Shown: positions 1-6,128, counted from the first letter of the stretch. The stretch is DNA of 13,145 nucleotides from Candidatus Omnitrophota bacterium (GCA_028687205.1 JAQUAP010000038.1:1-13145), one strand, 5' to 3'. Notes: generated by a model from the letters alone, not told the origin. Made by a program: numbers and translations.

Positions 1-2
1 AG

Positions 3-485
3 GCGTTAAGGAAACAATATAAAGACAATCCGCAGAAGATGAATAAAGAAATTATGGAACTCTATCGTACGCATAAAGTTAACCCTTTTGGCGGATGCCT
101 GCCGTTAATCCTGCAAATGCCGATCTTTTTTGCGCTTTATAATGCGCTGATGCGTTCGGTAGCTTTAAAAGGAGCAAAATTTCTCTGGATTAAAGATTTA
201 TCGGAACCGGATAAGCTCTTTATTTTACCGGTATCTTTGCCGGTGTTAAGCAATGAATTTAATATCTTACCTCTAATTATGGCAATAGGCATGTTTTTTC
301 AGCAAAAGATTTCTTCGGCTGCCGCAAGCGGGCCTTCGGCAGAACAGCAAAAAATCATGTTGATTGTGATGCCGGTGATGTTCGGCTTGATTTTTTACCG
401 TATGCCGTCAGGCCTGGTTTTATATTGGTTGGTGAATAGCCTGCTCATGTTGGGATTCCAGCTGCAAATGAATAGGGCAAAATGA
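3..485 (+). CDS. yidC: YidC/Oxa1-family membrane protein insertase, C-terminal part (5' end outside window)
   Basis: YidC inserts and folds inner-membrane proteins, alone or with SecYEG. The frame is open from the first bases of the window, so this is the last 160 residues of a longer protein whose periplasmic domain and first membrane segment lie upstream. Visible family hallmarks are the segment YRTHKVNPFGGCLPLILQMP leading into a hydrophobic helix with FFALYNAL, a second hydrophobic stretch (LPLIMAIGMFFQQKI), and a final pair of membrane segments around MPVMFGLIFYRMPSGLVLYW, the usual end of the conserved core. A polar loop rich in Ala/Ser lies between the last segments. The TGA stop overlaps the ATG of the next gene (ATGA at 482-485), indicating translational coupling. 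In many bacteria yidC is followed by jag and parAB near the replication origin, as here. Identity is secure; full length and true start cannot be judged. Confidence 0.95.
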   Translation, partial: ALRKQYKDNPQKMNKEIMELYRTHKVNPFGGCLPLILQMPIFFALYNALMRSVALKGAKFLWIKDLSEPDKLFILPVSLPVLSNEFNILPLIMAIGMFFQQKISSAAASGPSAEQQKIMLIVMPVMFGLIFYRMPSGLVLYWLVNSLLMLGFQLQMNRAK

Positions 486-673
486 CCCCGCATAAAAGCA
501 TTGAAATAGAAGGCAAGACGGTTCAGGACGCCATTAAAAAAGCACTGCAACAATTACAATTACCCCGCACTAAAGTAAAGGTTGAAATTCTTGCGGAAGA
601 AGCAAAAGGGCTTTTTGGGATGCCCGGAGCCAAGCCAGCCAAAGTACGCGTAAGCGTGATTAAAGATAAATAA
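482..673 (+). CDS. Jag N-terminal domain protein (SpoIIIJ-associated), lacking KH and R3H domains
   Basis: A 63-residue protein whose ATG overlaps the yidC stop codon. Its whole length resembles the Jag_N domain: the start (KSIEIEGKTVQDAIKKAL) matches the family's 'e.Gkt.eeAi..aL' pattern, and KGLFGMPGAKPAKVRV matches the usual 'KG.fGig.kpA.V.V' motif. Full Jag/KhpB proteins are roughly 200 residues or more and continue with RNA-binding KH and R3H domains. Here a TAA follows directly, and the next 100 bases hold a promoter and then parA, so those domains are not merely frameshifted. Jag is linked to RNA binding and cell-envelope functions in Gram-positive bacteria; what an isolated N-domain does is not established. 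The overlap with yidC argues that it is a real, translated gene. No separate ribosome-binding site is evident. Confidence 0.82.
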   Translation: MTPHKSIEIEGKTVQDAIKKALQQLQLPRTKVKVEILAEEAKGLFGMPGAKPAKVRVSVIKDK

Positions 674-676
674 TGC

Positions 677-704
677 TTGACATTTGCCGTAAATTTAAGA
701 TAAT
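677..704 (+). promoter_or_regulatory. Sigma70-type promoter for the parA-parB unit
   Basis: A perfect -35 hexamer TTGACA (677-682) is followed after 16 bases by GATAAT (699-704), which matches 5 of 6 bases of the -10 consensus. It begins 4 bases after the jag stop codon. Transcription would start near 711, leaving about a 60-base leader before parA. This is one of the two best promoter matches I see in the window. It implies that parA and the genes after it can be transcribed independently of yidC. Confidence 0.7.
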
Positions 705-734
705 AAATATTGAAAATAAATGTCCGAACTGGAT

Positions 735-750
735 AGTTCCGCGGGGAACA
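735..750. promoter_or_regulatory. parS-like palindrome upstream of parA
   Basis: GTTCC (736-740) and GGAAC (745-749) form an inverted repeat around the core GCGG. The 16-base site AGTTCCGCGGGGAACA differs at three positions from the GC-leaning parS form TGTTCCACGTGGAACA; it keeps the arms but not the central CACGTG. Its position, in the leader just before parA and parB and downstream of a strong promoter, would suit a ParB-binding site or an autoregulatory operator. In the mRNA it could instead fold as a small hairpin. The site is a candidate only, because the core is degenerate. Confidence 0.4.
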
Positions 751-772
751 ATTTGTAACTCTATGAATATCA

Positions 773-1570
773 ATGGGTAAGGTAATCACAGTTTGTAATC
801 AGAAGGGCGGCACAGGTAAAACTACCTCCGCAATTAATATTGCTGTCTTTCTTGCGGTTAGCGGCAAGAAAGTTATGCTTATAGATTTAGACCCGCAGGC
901 AAATGCTACCAGCGGCAGCGGCATTAATAAACACAATGTAGTTAAAAGCACCTACCATGTCCTGCTGGAAGAATTGGATATTAAAGATATTCTGCAACCC
1001 TCCGCCGTGCATAATCTTTTCATCGCGCCGTCAAATTTAGATTTAACCGGCGCAGAGGTAGAGCTCGTCGGTTCTCTGGGGCGGGAGTATCGCCTGAAAA
1101 GAGCGTTAGAAAAAATCAAGCCCGAGTTTGATTTTATGATTATTGATTCTCCGCCGTCATTAGGCCTGTTGACGATTAACGGCTTATGCGCTGCGGACTC
1201 TGTGCTTATCCCGGTGCAATGCGAGTATTATGCCTTGGAAGGATTAACCCAGCTGCATAATACCATCAGGCTGGTAAGGGACAATATTAATCCTCGCCTG
1301 ACGATTGAAGGCGTCTTGCTGACCATGGCGGACTTCAGGACTAATTTGACTAAAGAAGTAATCCAGGAGGTCAGGAATCATTTTAAAGATAAAGTGTACA
1401 ACACCGTCATCCCGCGCAATATCCGCCTGACTGAAGCCCCGAGTTTCGGCAAGCCCATTTTTCTCTACGATAAAGATTCTTTAGGCAGCCAAAAATATCA
1501 GGAATTATGCCGGGAGATTTTAGGCTTACCCTTAGAACCCAGTCCCGTTAAATCAGAAGGAGAGTCTTGA
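773..1570 (+). CDS. parA: Chromosome-partitioning ATPase ParA (Soj)
   Basis: ParA is a nucleoid-binding Walker ATPase that drives segregation of the origin region with ParB. The 265-residue protein starts with the deviant Walker A motif KGGTGKTT (residues 11-18), followed by LIDLDPQANAT (36-46, switch I/Walker A' region) and a Walker B-type segment (FDFMIIDSPPSLGLL). PVQCEYYALEGLTQL is also typical of Soj. Length and the absence of an N-terminal DNA-binding extension fit a chromosomal ParA rather than a plasmid type Ia protein. The start is fixed at ATG 773 because an in-frame TGA lies at 764-766. No convincing Shine-Dalgarno precedes it. A five-codon out-of-frame ORF (763-780, MNING) overlaps the start and could couple initiation, though this may be chance. 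The stop codon overlaps the parB start by one base (TGATG). Confidence 0.96.
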   Translation: MGKVITVCNQKGGTGKTTSAINIAVFLAVSGKKVMLIDLDPQANATSGSGINKHNVVKSTYHVLLEELDIKDILQPSAVHNLFIAPSNLDLTGAEVELVGSLGREYRLKRALEKIKPEFDFMIIDSPPSLGLLTINGLCAADSVLIPVQCEYYALEGLTQLHNTIRLVRDNINPRLTIEGVLLTMADFRTNLTKEVIQEVRNHFKDKVYNTVIPRNIRLTEAPSFGKPIFLYDKDSLGSQKYQELCREILGLPLEPSPVKSEGES

Positions 1571-2421
1571 TGGAGAGAAGAGCCTTAGGTAAAGGTATCA
1601 GCGCTTTAATTCCGGAAAAAGAAACCAGTATTAAAAATGAAATTAATTATGTGCAGCCCGACCAGATAAGGCCCAACCCTTTCCAGCCGCGCGAAGAATT
1701 CGACCAAGAACATATTGCAGAACTAGCCCAATCCATAAAAGAAAAAGGGGTCATCCAGCCGCTCTTGGTCAGGCGTAAGGGTGATGACTATGAATTAATT
1801 GCCGGCGAGCGCAGATTACGCGCTTGTAACCTATTGGGGCTCAAAGAGATACCGATTATAGTCAAAGATGTAGATGACCGGGATTCTTTGGAATACGCAT
1901 TAATAGAAAATATTCAGCGGGAAGATTTAAATCCTATTGAACAGGCGCATGCCTACCAGCATCTGATTGATAAATTTCAGGTGACCCAGGAGAAAATCAG
2001 CGAGGCATTAGGCATGGCCAGGACTACTATCGCCAATACCCTGCGTTTATTGAAGCTTCCGCACGAAATACAGGAAGAGCTAAAAAAAAGTCGTATCTCT
2101 TTTGCGCATGGCCGGGCGCTTTTGGAAATAGAAGATGCGAATCTGCAGCGCCGGCTTACACAGGAGACAATCTCAAAAGGGCTGTCGGTAAGAGAGCTGG
2201 AAAATTTGATTAAGGCGCGCCGGCCAAAAGCCTTAAGGCGCAAACTCCCAGCCGCCGGGCGCGAGCCCTATGTCGCGGCTTTGGAAGAAGAGCTGCAGCA
2301 TCTTTTATCGACCAAGGTCAGGATAGCCAAGCGGAATAAACGCGGGCATATCTTTATCGAGTTCTATTCCCAGGAGGACCTGGAGAGAATCGCCGGTATT
2401 ATCAGGGGAGGGAGAAAATAA
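1570..2421 (+). CDS. parB: Chromosome-partitioning protein ParB (Spo0J), CTPase and DNA clamp
   Basis: ParB binds parS, hydrolyses CTP and spreads as a sliding clamp, acting as ParA's partner in origin segregation. From ATG 1570 the protein has 283 residues and the typical start RRALGKGISALIP. The N-terminal CTP-binding domain shows NPFQPR (36-41), the box GERRLRA (79-85) and ENIQRE (113-118). A central helix-turn-helix follows at about 138-164 (VTQEKISEALGMARTTIANT), then a basic linker and a C-terminal dimerisation domain rich in charged residues. ATG 1570 is preferred over TTG 1567 because AGAAGGAGAG (about 1555-1564) sits at a good distance and the ATG overlaps the parA stop by one base. 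The last A of the stop codon is also the first base of the ndk start codon. This is a complete, ordinary chromosomal ParB. Confidence 0.96.
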   Translation: MERRALGKGISALIPEKETSIKNEINYVQPDQIRPNPFQPREEFDQEHIAELAQSIKEKGVIQPLLVRRKGDDYELIAGERRLRACNLLGLKEIPIIVKDVDDRDSLEYALIENIQREDLNPIEQAHAYQHLIDKFQVTQEKISEALGMARTTIANTLRLLKLPHEIQEELKKSRISFAHGRALLEIEDANLQRRLTQETISKGLSVRELENLIKARRPKALRRKLPAAGREPYVAALEEELQHLLSTKVRIAKRNKRGHIFIEFYSQEDLERIAGIIRGGRK

Positions 2422-2924
2422 TGAACCAGGCAGTCTTAATTCTCATTAAGCCCGACGGGCTGAAAAAATCCTTAACCGGGAACATCTTGACGCGGCTCTC
2501 GGAAACAAAATTAGAGATTGTCGCCGCTAAAATCGTGCGCGTGCCGCGGAAGTTAGCCGAGGAGCATTATAAACATTTAAAAGACAAGCCTTTTTTTGAG
2601 GAGATTGTTAAATATATCCAGGGCGAATTGCATGACCGCAAAAAAGTCCTGGCCTTAGTTTATTGGGGCGAGAACGCGATTAAAAAATGCCGCGAGCTTG
2701 CCGGCGCGACTAACCCCGAAGAGGCAGAAGCTACTTCTATACGCGGCTCCTACGGCAGGATTACCACCTCGGGGGTCTATGAAAACGTCATCCATGTCTC
2801 GTCGGATGAAAGCGAGGCAAAAAGGGAGATTAAGCTTTGGTTTGAGCCTCAAGATATCATCGTAGAGCTCTATCCGCAAAAGGAAGTTGTGTGCAAAGAA
2901 TGTAAAAGGACCGTCTGGGCTTAA
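2421..2924 (+). CDS. ndk: Nucleoside diphosphate kinase with a Cys-containing C-terminal extension
   Basis: The enzyme transfers the gamma-phosphate between nucleoside triphosphates and diphosphates through a phosphohistidine. Recognisable parts are LILIKPDGLKK at the start (residues 6-16), TNPEEAEATSIRGSYG (97-112) and the catalytic segment ENVIHVSSDESEAKREI, whose active-site His is residue 125. The common NxxHGSDS signature is altered here: Val replaces the Gly after the catalytic His and an extra Ser is present. At 167 residues it is longer than the usual 135-150; the excess lies partly in the region after PFF (residues 57-59) and in a C-terminal tail with the CKEC pair at residues 158-161. 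Extended NDKs with this kind of tail are more like archaeal forms, but I cannot assign it to a subgroup. The ATG overlaps the parB stop (TAATG), with GGGAGGGAG upstream as ribosome-binding site. Confidence 0.93.
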   Translation: MNQAVLILIKPDGLKKSLTGNILTRLSETKLEIVAAKIVRVPRKLAEEHYKHLKDKPFFEEIVKYIQGELHDRKKVLALVYWGENAIKKCRELAGATNPEEAEATSIRGSYGRITTSGVYENVIHVSSDESEAKREIKLWFEPQDIIVELYPQKEVVCKECKRTVWA

Positions 2925-2944
2925 CCTAAGGAGGGGCTTTTAAA

Positions 2945-3772
2945 ATGATACAGAGTATGACCGGCTTTGGCAGTTATGAAACCATCATCCCCGGCTTAGG
3001 CAGGGTATCCGTAGAATTGCGCAGCACCAACCATAAATTCCTGGAAACAGTGCTGCATTTACCCGAAGGCTCGCTTGCTATGGAAGAGCGGATTAAGAAA
3101 GCGATTGAGGCCAAGGTCAAGCGGGGGAGAGTTACCTGCAGCCTGAATATGAAAGGCGGCAGGGGAGGCGATGTCTTTATCAATAAGCCGCTCTTAAAAA
3201 ACTATCTCTATAAAATAAAGAGCGCACAAAAAGAGTTCCGGCTCAAAGAAAGCTTAGGCCTGGACACCCTGATACTCCTGCCCGGGGTATTAACCCTGGA
3301 AGAAGGGAAGGTCTCTCCGGCAAATATCTGGCCAAAATTAAAAAGCGCCCTTAATCTGGCGATTAGTAATTTAGTCAAGACGCGCGCTAAAGAAGGGATG
3401 GCCTTGCAGGGTTATTTAAAAAAACAGGCAGAGGAATTAAGAGATGAACTGGCTGCGATCAGGGCCAGGCTTAAAGACGCGCTCCAGGAGAAGCTTAAAA
3501 CCTTTGCCACGGATGAAGATCGCGCGAATTTCTTAAAAGATACGGACACGACGGAAGAAGCGGACAGGCTCTCTTTTCACATCCGCAATTTTAAAAACCG
3601 GCTTACTAAGGGCGGAGCGGTAGGCAAGGAATTGGATTTTATCGCCCAGGAGATGCAGCGGGAGGCCAATACCATGGCTGCCAAGACCTTTGATGTTTCG
3701 GTCTCGGCCAAGGTTCTTAAAATGAAAAGCCTGATTGAAAAAATCCGCGAACAGGCGCAGAATGTAGAGTGA
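2945..3772 (+). CDS. yicC: YicC-family endoribonuclease
   Basis: YicC/YloC proteins are endoribonucleases; the E. coli member has been implicated in degradation of the small RNA RyhB. The 275-residue protein has the near-invariant start MIQSMTGFGSYE and RSTNHKFLET in the N-terminal YicC domain. The C-terminal DUF1732 domain is marked by EADRLSFHIRNFKN, ELDFIAQEMQREANTMAAK and the terminal KIREQAQNVE. Length is close to the usual 285-295. A strong Shine-Dalgarno (AAGGAGG, 2929-2935) sets the start after a 20-base gap from ndk. The stop overlaps the GTG start of gmk (GTGA). The order yicC-gmk-rpoZ-coaBC is found in many bacteria, which supports the assignments of all four neighbours. Confidence 0.94.
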   Translation: MIQSMTGFGSYETIIPGLGRVSVELRSTNHKFLETVLHLPEGSLAMEERIKKAIEAKVKRGRVTCSLNMKGGRGGDVFINKPLLKNYLYKIKSAQKEFRLKESLGLDTLILLPGVLTLEEGKVSPANIWPKLKSALNLAISNLVKTRAKEGMALQGYLKKQAEELRDELAAIRARLKDALQEKLKTFATDEDRANFLKDTDTTEEADRLSFHIRNFKNRLTKGGAVGKELDFIAQEMQREANTMAAKTFDVSVSAKVLKMKSLIEKIREQAQNVE

Positions 3773-4407
3773 GCGTGCAGAAAGCAGGGCACAAAAACCG
3801 GCATAAAAAACAAGGATTACTATTTGTCATCTCCGGGCCGTCGGGCTCAGGGAAGACCACGCTGCTGGGAAAAGTTCTTCTCACTAAGGTATTGCGCCGC
3901 AAGCTCGCTAAATCCATATCCGTAACTACGCGCTCCCAGCGGTCAGGGGAGCGCGAAGGGCAAGATTACTTTTTTATCAGCCCCGCGGAATTCCGCCGTT
4001 TACATAAAGCTAAAAAAATCCTTGAATGGACCAGGTATTTAGGTTATTATTACGGCACTAAAAAGGATGCACTCGAGAAGAGCCTGGCCAGCGGCAGGCA
4101 CCTGGCGCTTTGCCTGGATATGCGGGGTGCGCTCAGGCTAAAGAGGCTCTATCCTAAAAATACAGTGACGGTATTTATCGAACCCCCGTCGCTAAAAGAG
4201 TTGCGCAAACGTATCGCAGGCCGTTGTTGCCAGACTAAGCCGGAAGAAATCGAGAGGCGCGTAAGGTTGGCGCAGGCCGAACTGAAAAATTCCCGCCGTT
4301 ACGACTATGTGGTAAAAAATAACAACTTAACCCAGGCAGCAGCCAGGCTGGGAGATATTATATTAAAAGAAATAGGGGATTTTAAGACAACAGCGAGGTG
4401 TAACTAA
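3769..4407 (+). CDS. gmk: Guanylate kinase
   Basis: Guanylate kinase phosphorylates GMP to GDP with ATP, an essential step in guanine nucleotide supply. The 212-residue protein has a P-loop GPSGSGKT at residues 23-30, the GMP-binding segment SVTTRSQRSGEREGQDYFF (51-69), EWTRYLGYYYGT in the middle, and the lid-region arginines around RIAGRCCQTKPEEIERRV. A basic N-terminal tail of about 15 residues (several His, Lys and Arg) precedes the first strand and is slightly longer than usual. GTG 3769 is preferred as start because it overlaps the yicC stop (GTGA); a second GTG at 3775 would shorten the protein by two residues. The TAA stop overlaps the rpoZ ATG by one base. A link between guanylate kinase and RNA polymerase omega genes is common in bacteria. 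Confidence 0.95.
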   Translation: MSVQKAGHKNRHKKQGLLFVISGPSGSGKTTLLGKVLLTKVLRRKLAKSISVTTRSQRSGEREGQDYFFISPAEFRRLHKAKKILEWTRYLGYYYGTKKDALEKSLASGRHLALCLDMRGALRLKRLYPKNTVTVFIEPPSLKELRKRIAGRCCQTKPEEIERRVRLAQAELKNSRRYDYVVKNNNLTQAAARLGDIILKEIGDFKTTARCN

Positions 4408-4616
4408 TGGGATACGTGGAAAGAGAGAAGATGCTGGACAGGAGCGAGAATTCAATTTATAAGCTGGTCAATTTAGCGGCTAAGAGGGCGTTAGAGATTG
4501 CCGAAGGACAGCCCAAGCTTGTAGCGGAGAGCGCAGCTGCCAAGCCCTCCACTATTGCCCTGCATGAGATTTCTGACGGCAAGGTGCAGGCGAAAAAGCT
4601 CAAAGCCAAAGAATAG
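4407..4616 (+). CDS. rpoZ: DNA-directed RNA polymerase omega subunit
   Basis: Omega is the small subunit that helps the beta' subunit fold and join RNA polymerase, and in some bacteria it forms part of a (p)ppGpp site. This 69-residue protein shows the family's core in order: a first short helix (MLDRSENSIYKLVNLAAKRA, residues 9-28), the conserved helix containing AAKRALEIAEGQP, then a short region around KPSTIALHEISDGKV and a lysine-rich tail. Its length fits the shorter members of the family. The ATG overlaps the gmk stop codon, and GAGGTG (4395-4400) is a reasonable ribosome-binding site. Position between gmk and coaC is the standard one. I see no departure from the family apart from its small size. 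Confidence 0.9.
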   Translation: MGYVEREKMLDRSENSIYKLVNLAAKRALEIAEGQPKLVAESAAAKPSTIALHEISDGKVQAKKLKAKE

Positions 4617-4622
4617 GTCATT

Positions 4623-5162
4623 ATGAAAAGAGAAAAAAATATTATCCTGGGCGTAACTGCGAGCATTGCTATTTATAAGGCCTGCGAACTCCTGCGCAGG
4701 TTAAAGGAGGCGCATTGCGCGGTTACGGTCATCCAGACCCGGGAATCCGAAGAATTAATCAGGCCGGTTGTCTTTGCCAGCCTCTCCGGGAACAAGGTCT
4801 ACAGCGGCTTATTTGAGACGCCCGAGGCCTGGGATATCGAACATATCTCTTTGGCCAGGAAGGCGGACCTCATTCTTATTGCTCCGGCAACCGCCAATAT
4901 TATTGCCAAGCTTGCTTGCGGGATCTGCGATGATATGCTTACCTGCACGGTCTGCGCCTCGAAAGCGCCTGTTCTGATCGCTCCGGCAATGAATGAGAAT
5001 ATGTATAAAAATAAGATTACGCAGCAAAATATTATCAAATTAAAATCTTTAGGGTATAAATTCGTTGAGCCCAGAAAAGGCAAGCTTGCTTGCGGAGATA
5101 CGGGTATCGGCTGTTTGGCAGAAGTTGAAACCATCGTTAAAGAGGTGCATAAAATTATTTGA
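4623..5162 (+). CDS. coaC: Phosphopantothenoylcysteine decarboxylase, stand-alone CoaC flavoprotein
   Basis: CoaC is an FMN enzyme that decarboxylates 4'-phosphopantothenoylcysteine in coenzyme A synthesis. The 179-residue protein covers just the CoaC half of the usual bifunctional CoaBC (about 400 residues). Key elements are the FMN-binding start NIILGVTASIAIYKA (6-20), the catalytic His74 in WDIEHISLA, PAMNENMY with Asn124, and the flexible-flap cysteine Cys157 in KLACGDTGIGCLAEV. All residues needed for decarboxylation are therefore present. The protein ends in a natural way after VETIVKEVHKII, at the position where the CoaB synthetase domain normally begins. A tRNA gene starts 5 bases after the stop, so no CoaB half follows here. 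CoaB must be encoded elsewhere if the pathway is complete. The ribosome-binding site is weak (ATAGGTC region, 4612-4619). Confidence 0.92.
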   Translation: MKREKNIILGVTASIAIYKACELLRRLKEAHCAVTVIQTRESEELIRPVVFASLSGNKVYSGLFETPEAWDIEHISLARKADLILIAPATANIIAKLACGICDDMLTCTVCASKAPVLIAPAMNENMYKNKITQQNIIKLKSLGYKFVEPRKGKLACGDTGIGCLAEVETIVKEVHKII

Positions 5163-5167
5163 ATTTT

Positions 5168-5239
5168 GGCGCGGTAGCCAAGAGGCAAGGCGACTGTCTG
5201 CAAAACAGTTATTCAGCGGTTCGATTCCGCTCCGCGCCT
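5168..5239 (+). tRNA. tRNA-Cys, anticodon GCA
   Basis: A complete 72-base cloverleaf: acceptor arms GGCGCGG (5168-5174) and CCGCGCC (5232-5238), a D arm with stem GCC/GGC, an anticodon stem ACTGT/ACAGT holding the loop CTGCAAA, and a T arm AGCGG/CCGCT with loop TTCGATT. The anticodon GCA and the discriminator base U73 (T5239) both specify cysteine. CCA is not encoded. It lies 5 bases after the coaC stop codon and is probably transcribed with the upstream genes or the two following tRNAs. Confidence 0.97.
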
Positions 5240-5259
5240 TGGTAAGTTACCAGTGACCC

Positions 5260-5342
5260 GGGCAAGTGGTGGAATGGCATACACGACAGACTTAAAATCT
5301 GTTGGCCGCAAGGTCGTGAGGGTCCGACTCCCTCCTTGCCCA
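5260..5342 (+). tRNA. tRNA-Leu, anticodon TAA
   Basis: An 83-base class II tRNA with acceptor arms GGGCAAG (5260-5266) and CTTGCCC (5335-5341), D stem GTG/CAC, anticodon stem ACAGA/TCTGT with loop CTTAAAA, a long variable arm around GGCCGCAAGGTC, and T arm GAGGG/CCCTC with loop TCCGACT. The anticodon UAA, the long variable arm and discriminator A73 together identify leucine. CCA is not encoded. It lies 20 bases after tRNA-Cys. Confidence 0.97.
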
Positions 5343-5358
5343 TGTAAGTTTAATTTTA

Positions 5359-5435
5359 GGGCGGTTAGTTCAGTTGGTTAGAACGCCACATTGACATTGT
5401 GGAGGTCACAGGTTCGAGTCCTGTATCGCCCACCA
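5359..5435 (+). tRNA. tRNA-Val, anticodon GAC, with encoded CCA
   Basis: Acceptor arms GGGCGGT (5359-5365) and ATCGCCC (5425-5431) pair with one G-T wobble. The anticodon stem CCACA/TGTGG holds the loop TTGACAT, giving anticodon GAC for valine. The T arm is ACAGG/CCTGT with loop TTCGAGT. Discriminator A5432 is followed by an encoded CCA (5433-5435), unlike the other two tRNAs in the cluster. A protein-coding gene of different base composition starts only 7 bases downstream, a position often used by integrating DNA. Confidence 0.97.
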
Positions 5436-5442
5436 TATAACT

Positions 5443-6042
5443 ATGCTAGAAAAGAAAATATTACAAAACAGTTATTACGATAAAAAACTTTCTATGGTGG
5501 ATACTGCTAAATTATTAAATGTGACACCGGCAACAGTGGCATATTGGATGAAACGGCATGGTTTTAAAAGGCGTTCGATAAGCGAGAGCGTTTATGTTAA
5601 ACAGAATCCAAGTGGTAATCCTTTTAATATCAAGACACAATTAACAGAAAGAGATAGAGAGCTTTTTATATCTGGGCTTATGTTATATTGGGCAGAAGGC
5701 TCAAGAAGGAATAAACATGTGATTCAGTTAGCAAACTTGGACCATAGAATGCTTTCATTGTTCATAGAGTTTCTAAGAAAGATTTGCGGCGTTAAAGAAG
5801 AAAAATTAACACTCAATATCCAGTTATATAGAAAATTTAATAGAGAAACCACAAAGAATTATTGGTCAAGAGCACTAGGCATCCCTAAACGTTTTATAGC
5901 AGTTAATATTCATTCCGATATAAGAAGTAAATTTAAAAATCAATGGTCAAAATATGGGATTGTCCGCATAGAAGTACGCAATGTAAAATTAAAACAGTGG
6001 ATCGATGTAGCATTGGAAAAATATCTATGTGAATGGGTATGA
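5443..6042 (+). CDS. HTH protein with a LAGLIDADG-like segment, function unknown
   Basis: I cannot give this 199-residue protein a proven function. Residues about 16-42 form a helix-turn-helix candidate (VDTAKLLNVTPATVAYWMKR) followed by a basic patch (FKRRS). Residues 74-86, LFISGLMLYWAEG, have the shape of a LAGLIDADG helix (hydrophobic run ending in an acidic residue and Gly). They are followed by NKHVIQLANLDHRMLSLFIEF and then a second alpha/beta half with YWSRALGIPKRF. This layout resembles a widespread family of hypothetical proteins with an HTH and a homing-endonuclease-like fold, in which the pattern LYW.EG...v.f.NsD is common. Only one LAGLIDADG-like motif is seen, so it might act as a dimer, as a DNA-binding regulator, or be a degraded endonuclease. 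The gene starts 7 bases after tRNA-Val without a clear ribosome-binding site and is AT-rich (about 35% G+C over 5461-5640 by hand count), suggesting acquired DNA. Confidence 0.6.
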   Translation: MLEKKILQNSYYDKKLSMVDTAKLLNVTPATVAYWMKRHGFKRRSISESVYVKQNPSGNPFNIKTQLTERDRELFISGLMLYWAEGSRRNKHVIQLANLDHRMLSLFIEFLRKICGVKEEKLTLNIQLYRKFNRETTKNYWSRALGIPKRFIAVNIHSDIRSKFKNQWSKYGIVRIEVRNVKLKQWIDVALEKYLCEWV

Positions 6043-6051
6043 AACGAATAG

Positions 6052-6081
6052 GGTTCGAGCCGTCTTGATCTCACCTGTATC
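6052..6081 (+). repeat. Possible remnant of the tRNA-Val 3' end
   Basis: GGTTCGAG (6052-6059) and CCTGTATC (6074-6081) repeat two blocks from the T arm and acceptor of tRNA-Val (5411-5418 and 5420-5427). In the tRNA the two blocks are separated by one base, here by 14. The copy lies 10 bases after the stop of the tRNA-adjacent gene, which is where a partial attachment-site copy would be expected after insertion next to the tRNA. It cannot fold as a T arm and is not a functional tRNA. Short matches of eight bases can arise by chance, so this is tentative. Confidence 0.3.
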
Positions 6082-6128
6082 AGAAACATAATGGCAGTTG
6101 ATATTGAAAACTAAAAAGGAGAAAGAAC

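Noticed and set aside
671..772. Frameshifted KH-R3H part of Jag downstream of the short gene
   Set aside because: The 100 bases before parA hold promoter-like and palindromic sequence in no frame resembling KH or R3H domains, so the domains are absent, not frameshifted.
1567..1572. TTG 1567 as the parB start
   Set aside because: ATG 1570 is in the same frame, has better spacing from AGAAGGAGAG and forms the usual stop-start overlap with parA.
4799..5203. Long minus-strand open frame of 134 codons opposite coaC
   Set aside because: It is antisense to a clearly conserved enzyme, runs into the tRNA gene and has no ribosome-binding site; the frame is a shadow of coaC codon use.
5065..5256. Open frame across the coaC 3' end and tRNA-Cys
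   Set aside because: It overlaps coaC in another frame and runs through the tRNA-Cys gene; the amino acid sequence resembles no family and tRNA sequence is not coding.
6043..6128. Possible fourth tRNA suggested by GGGTTCGAGCC
   Set aside because: The flanks do not pair as a T stem (only one of the five pairs forms reliably) and there is no acceptor or anticodon arm; treated as a possible tRNA remnant only.
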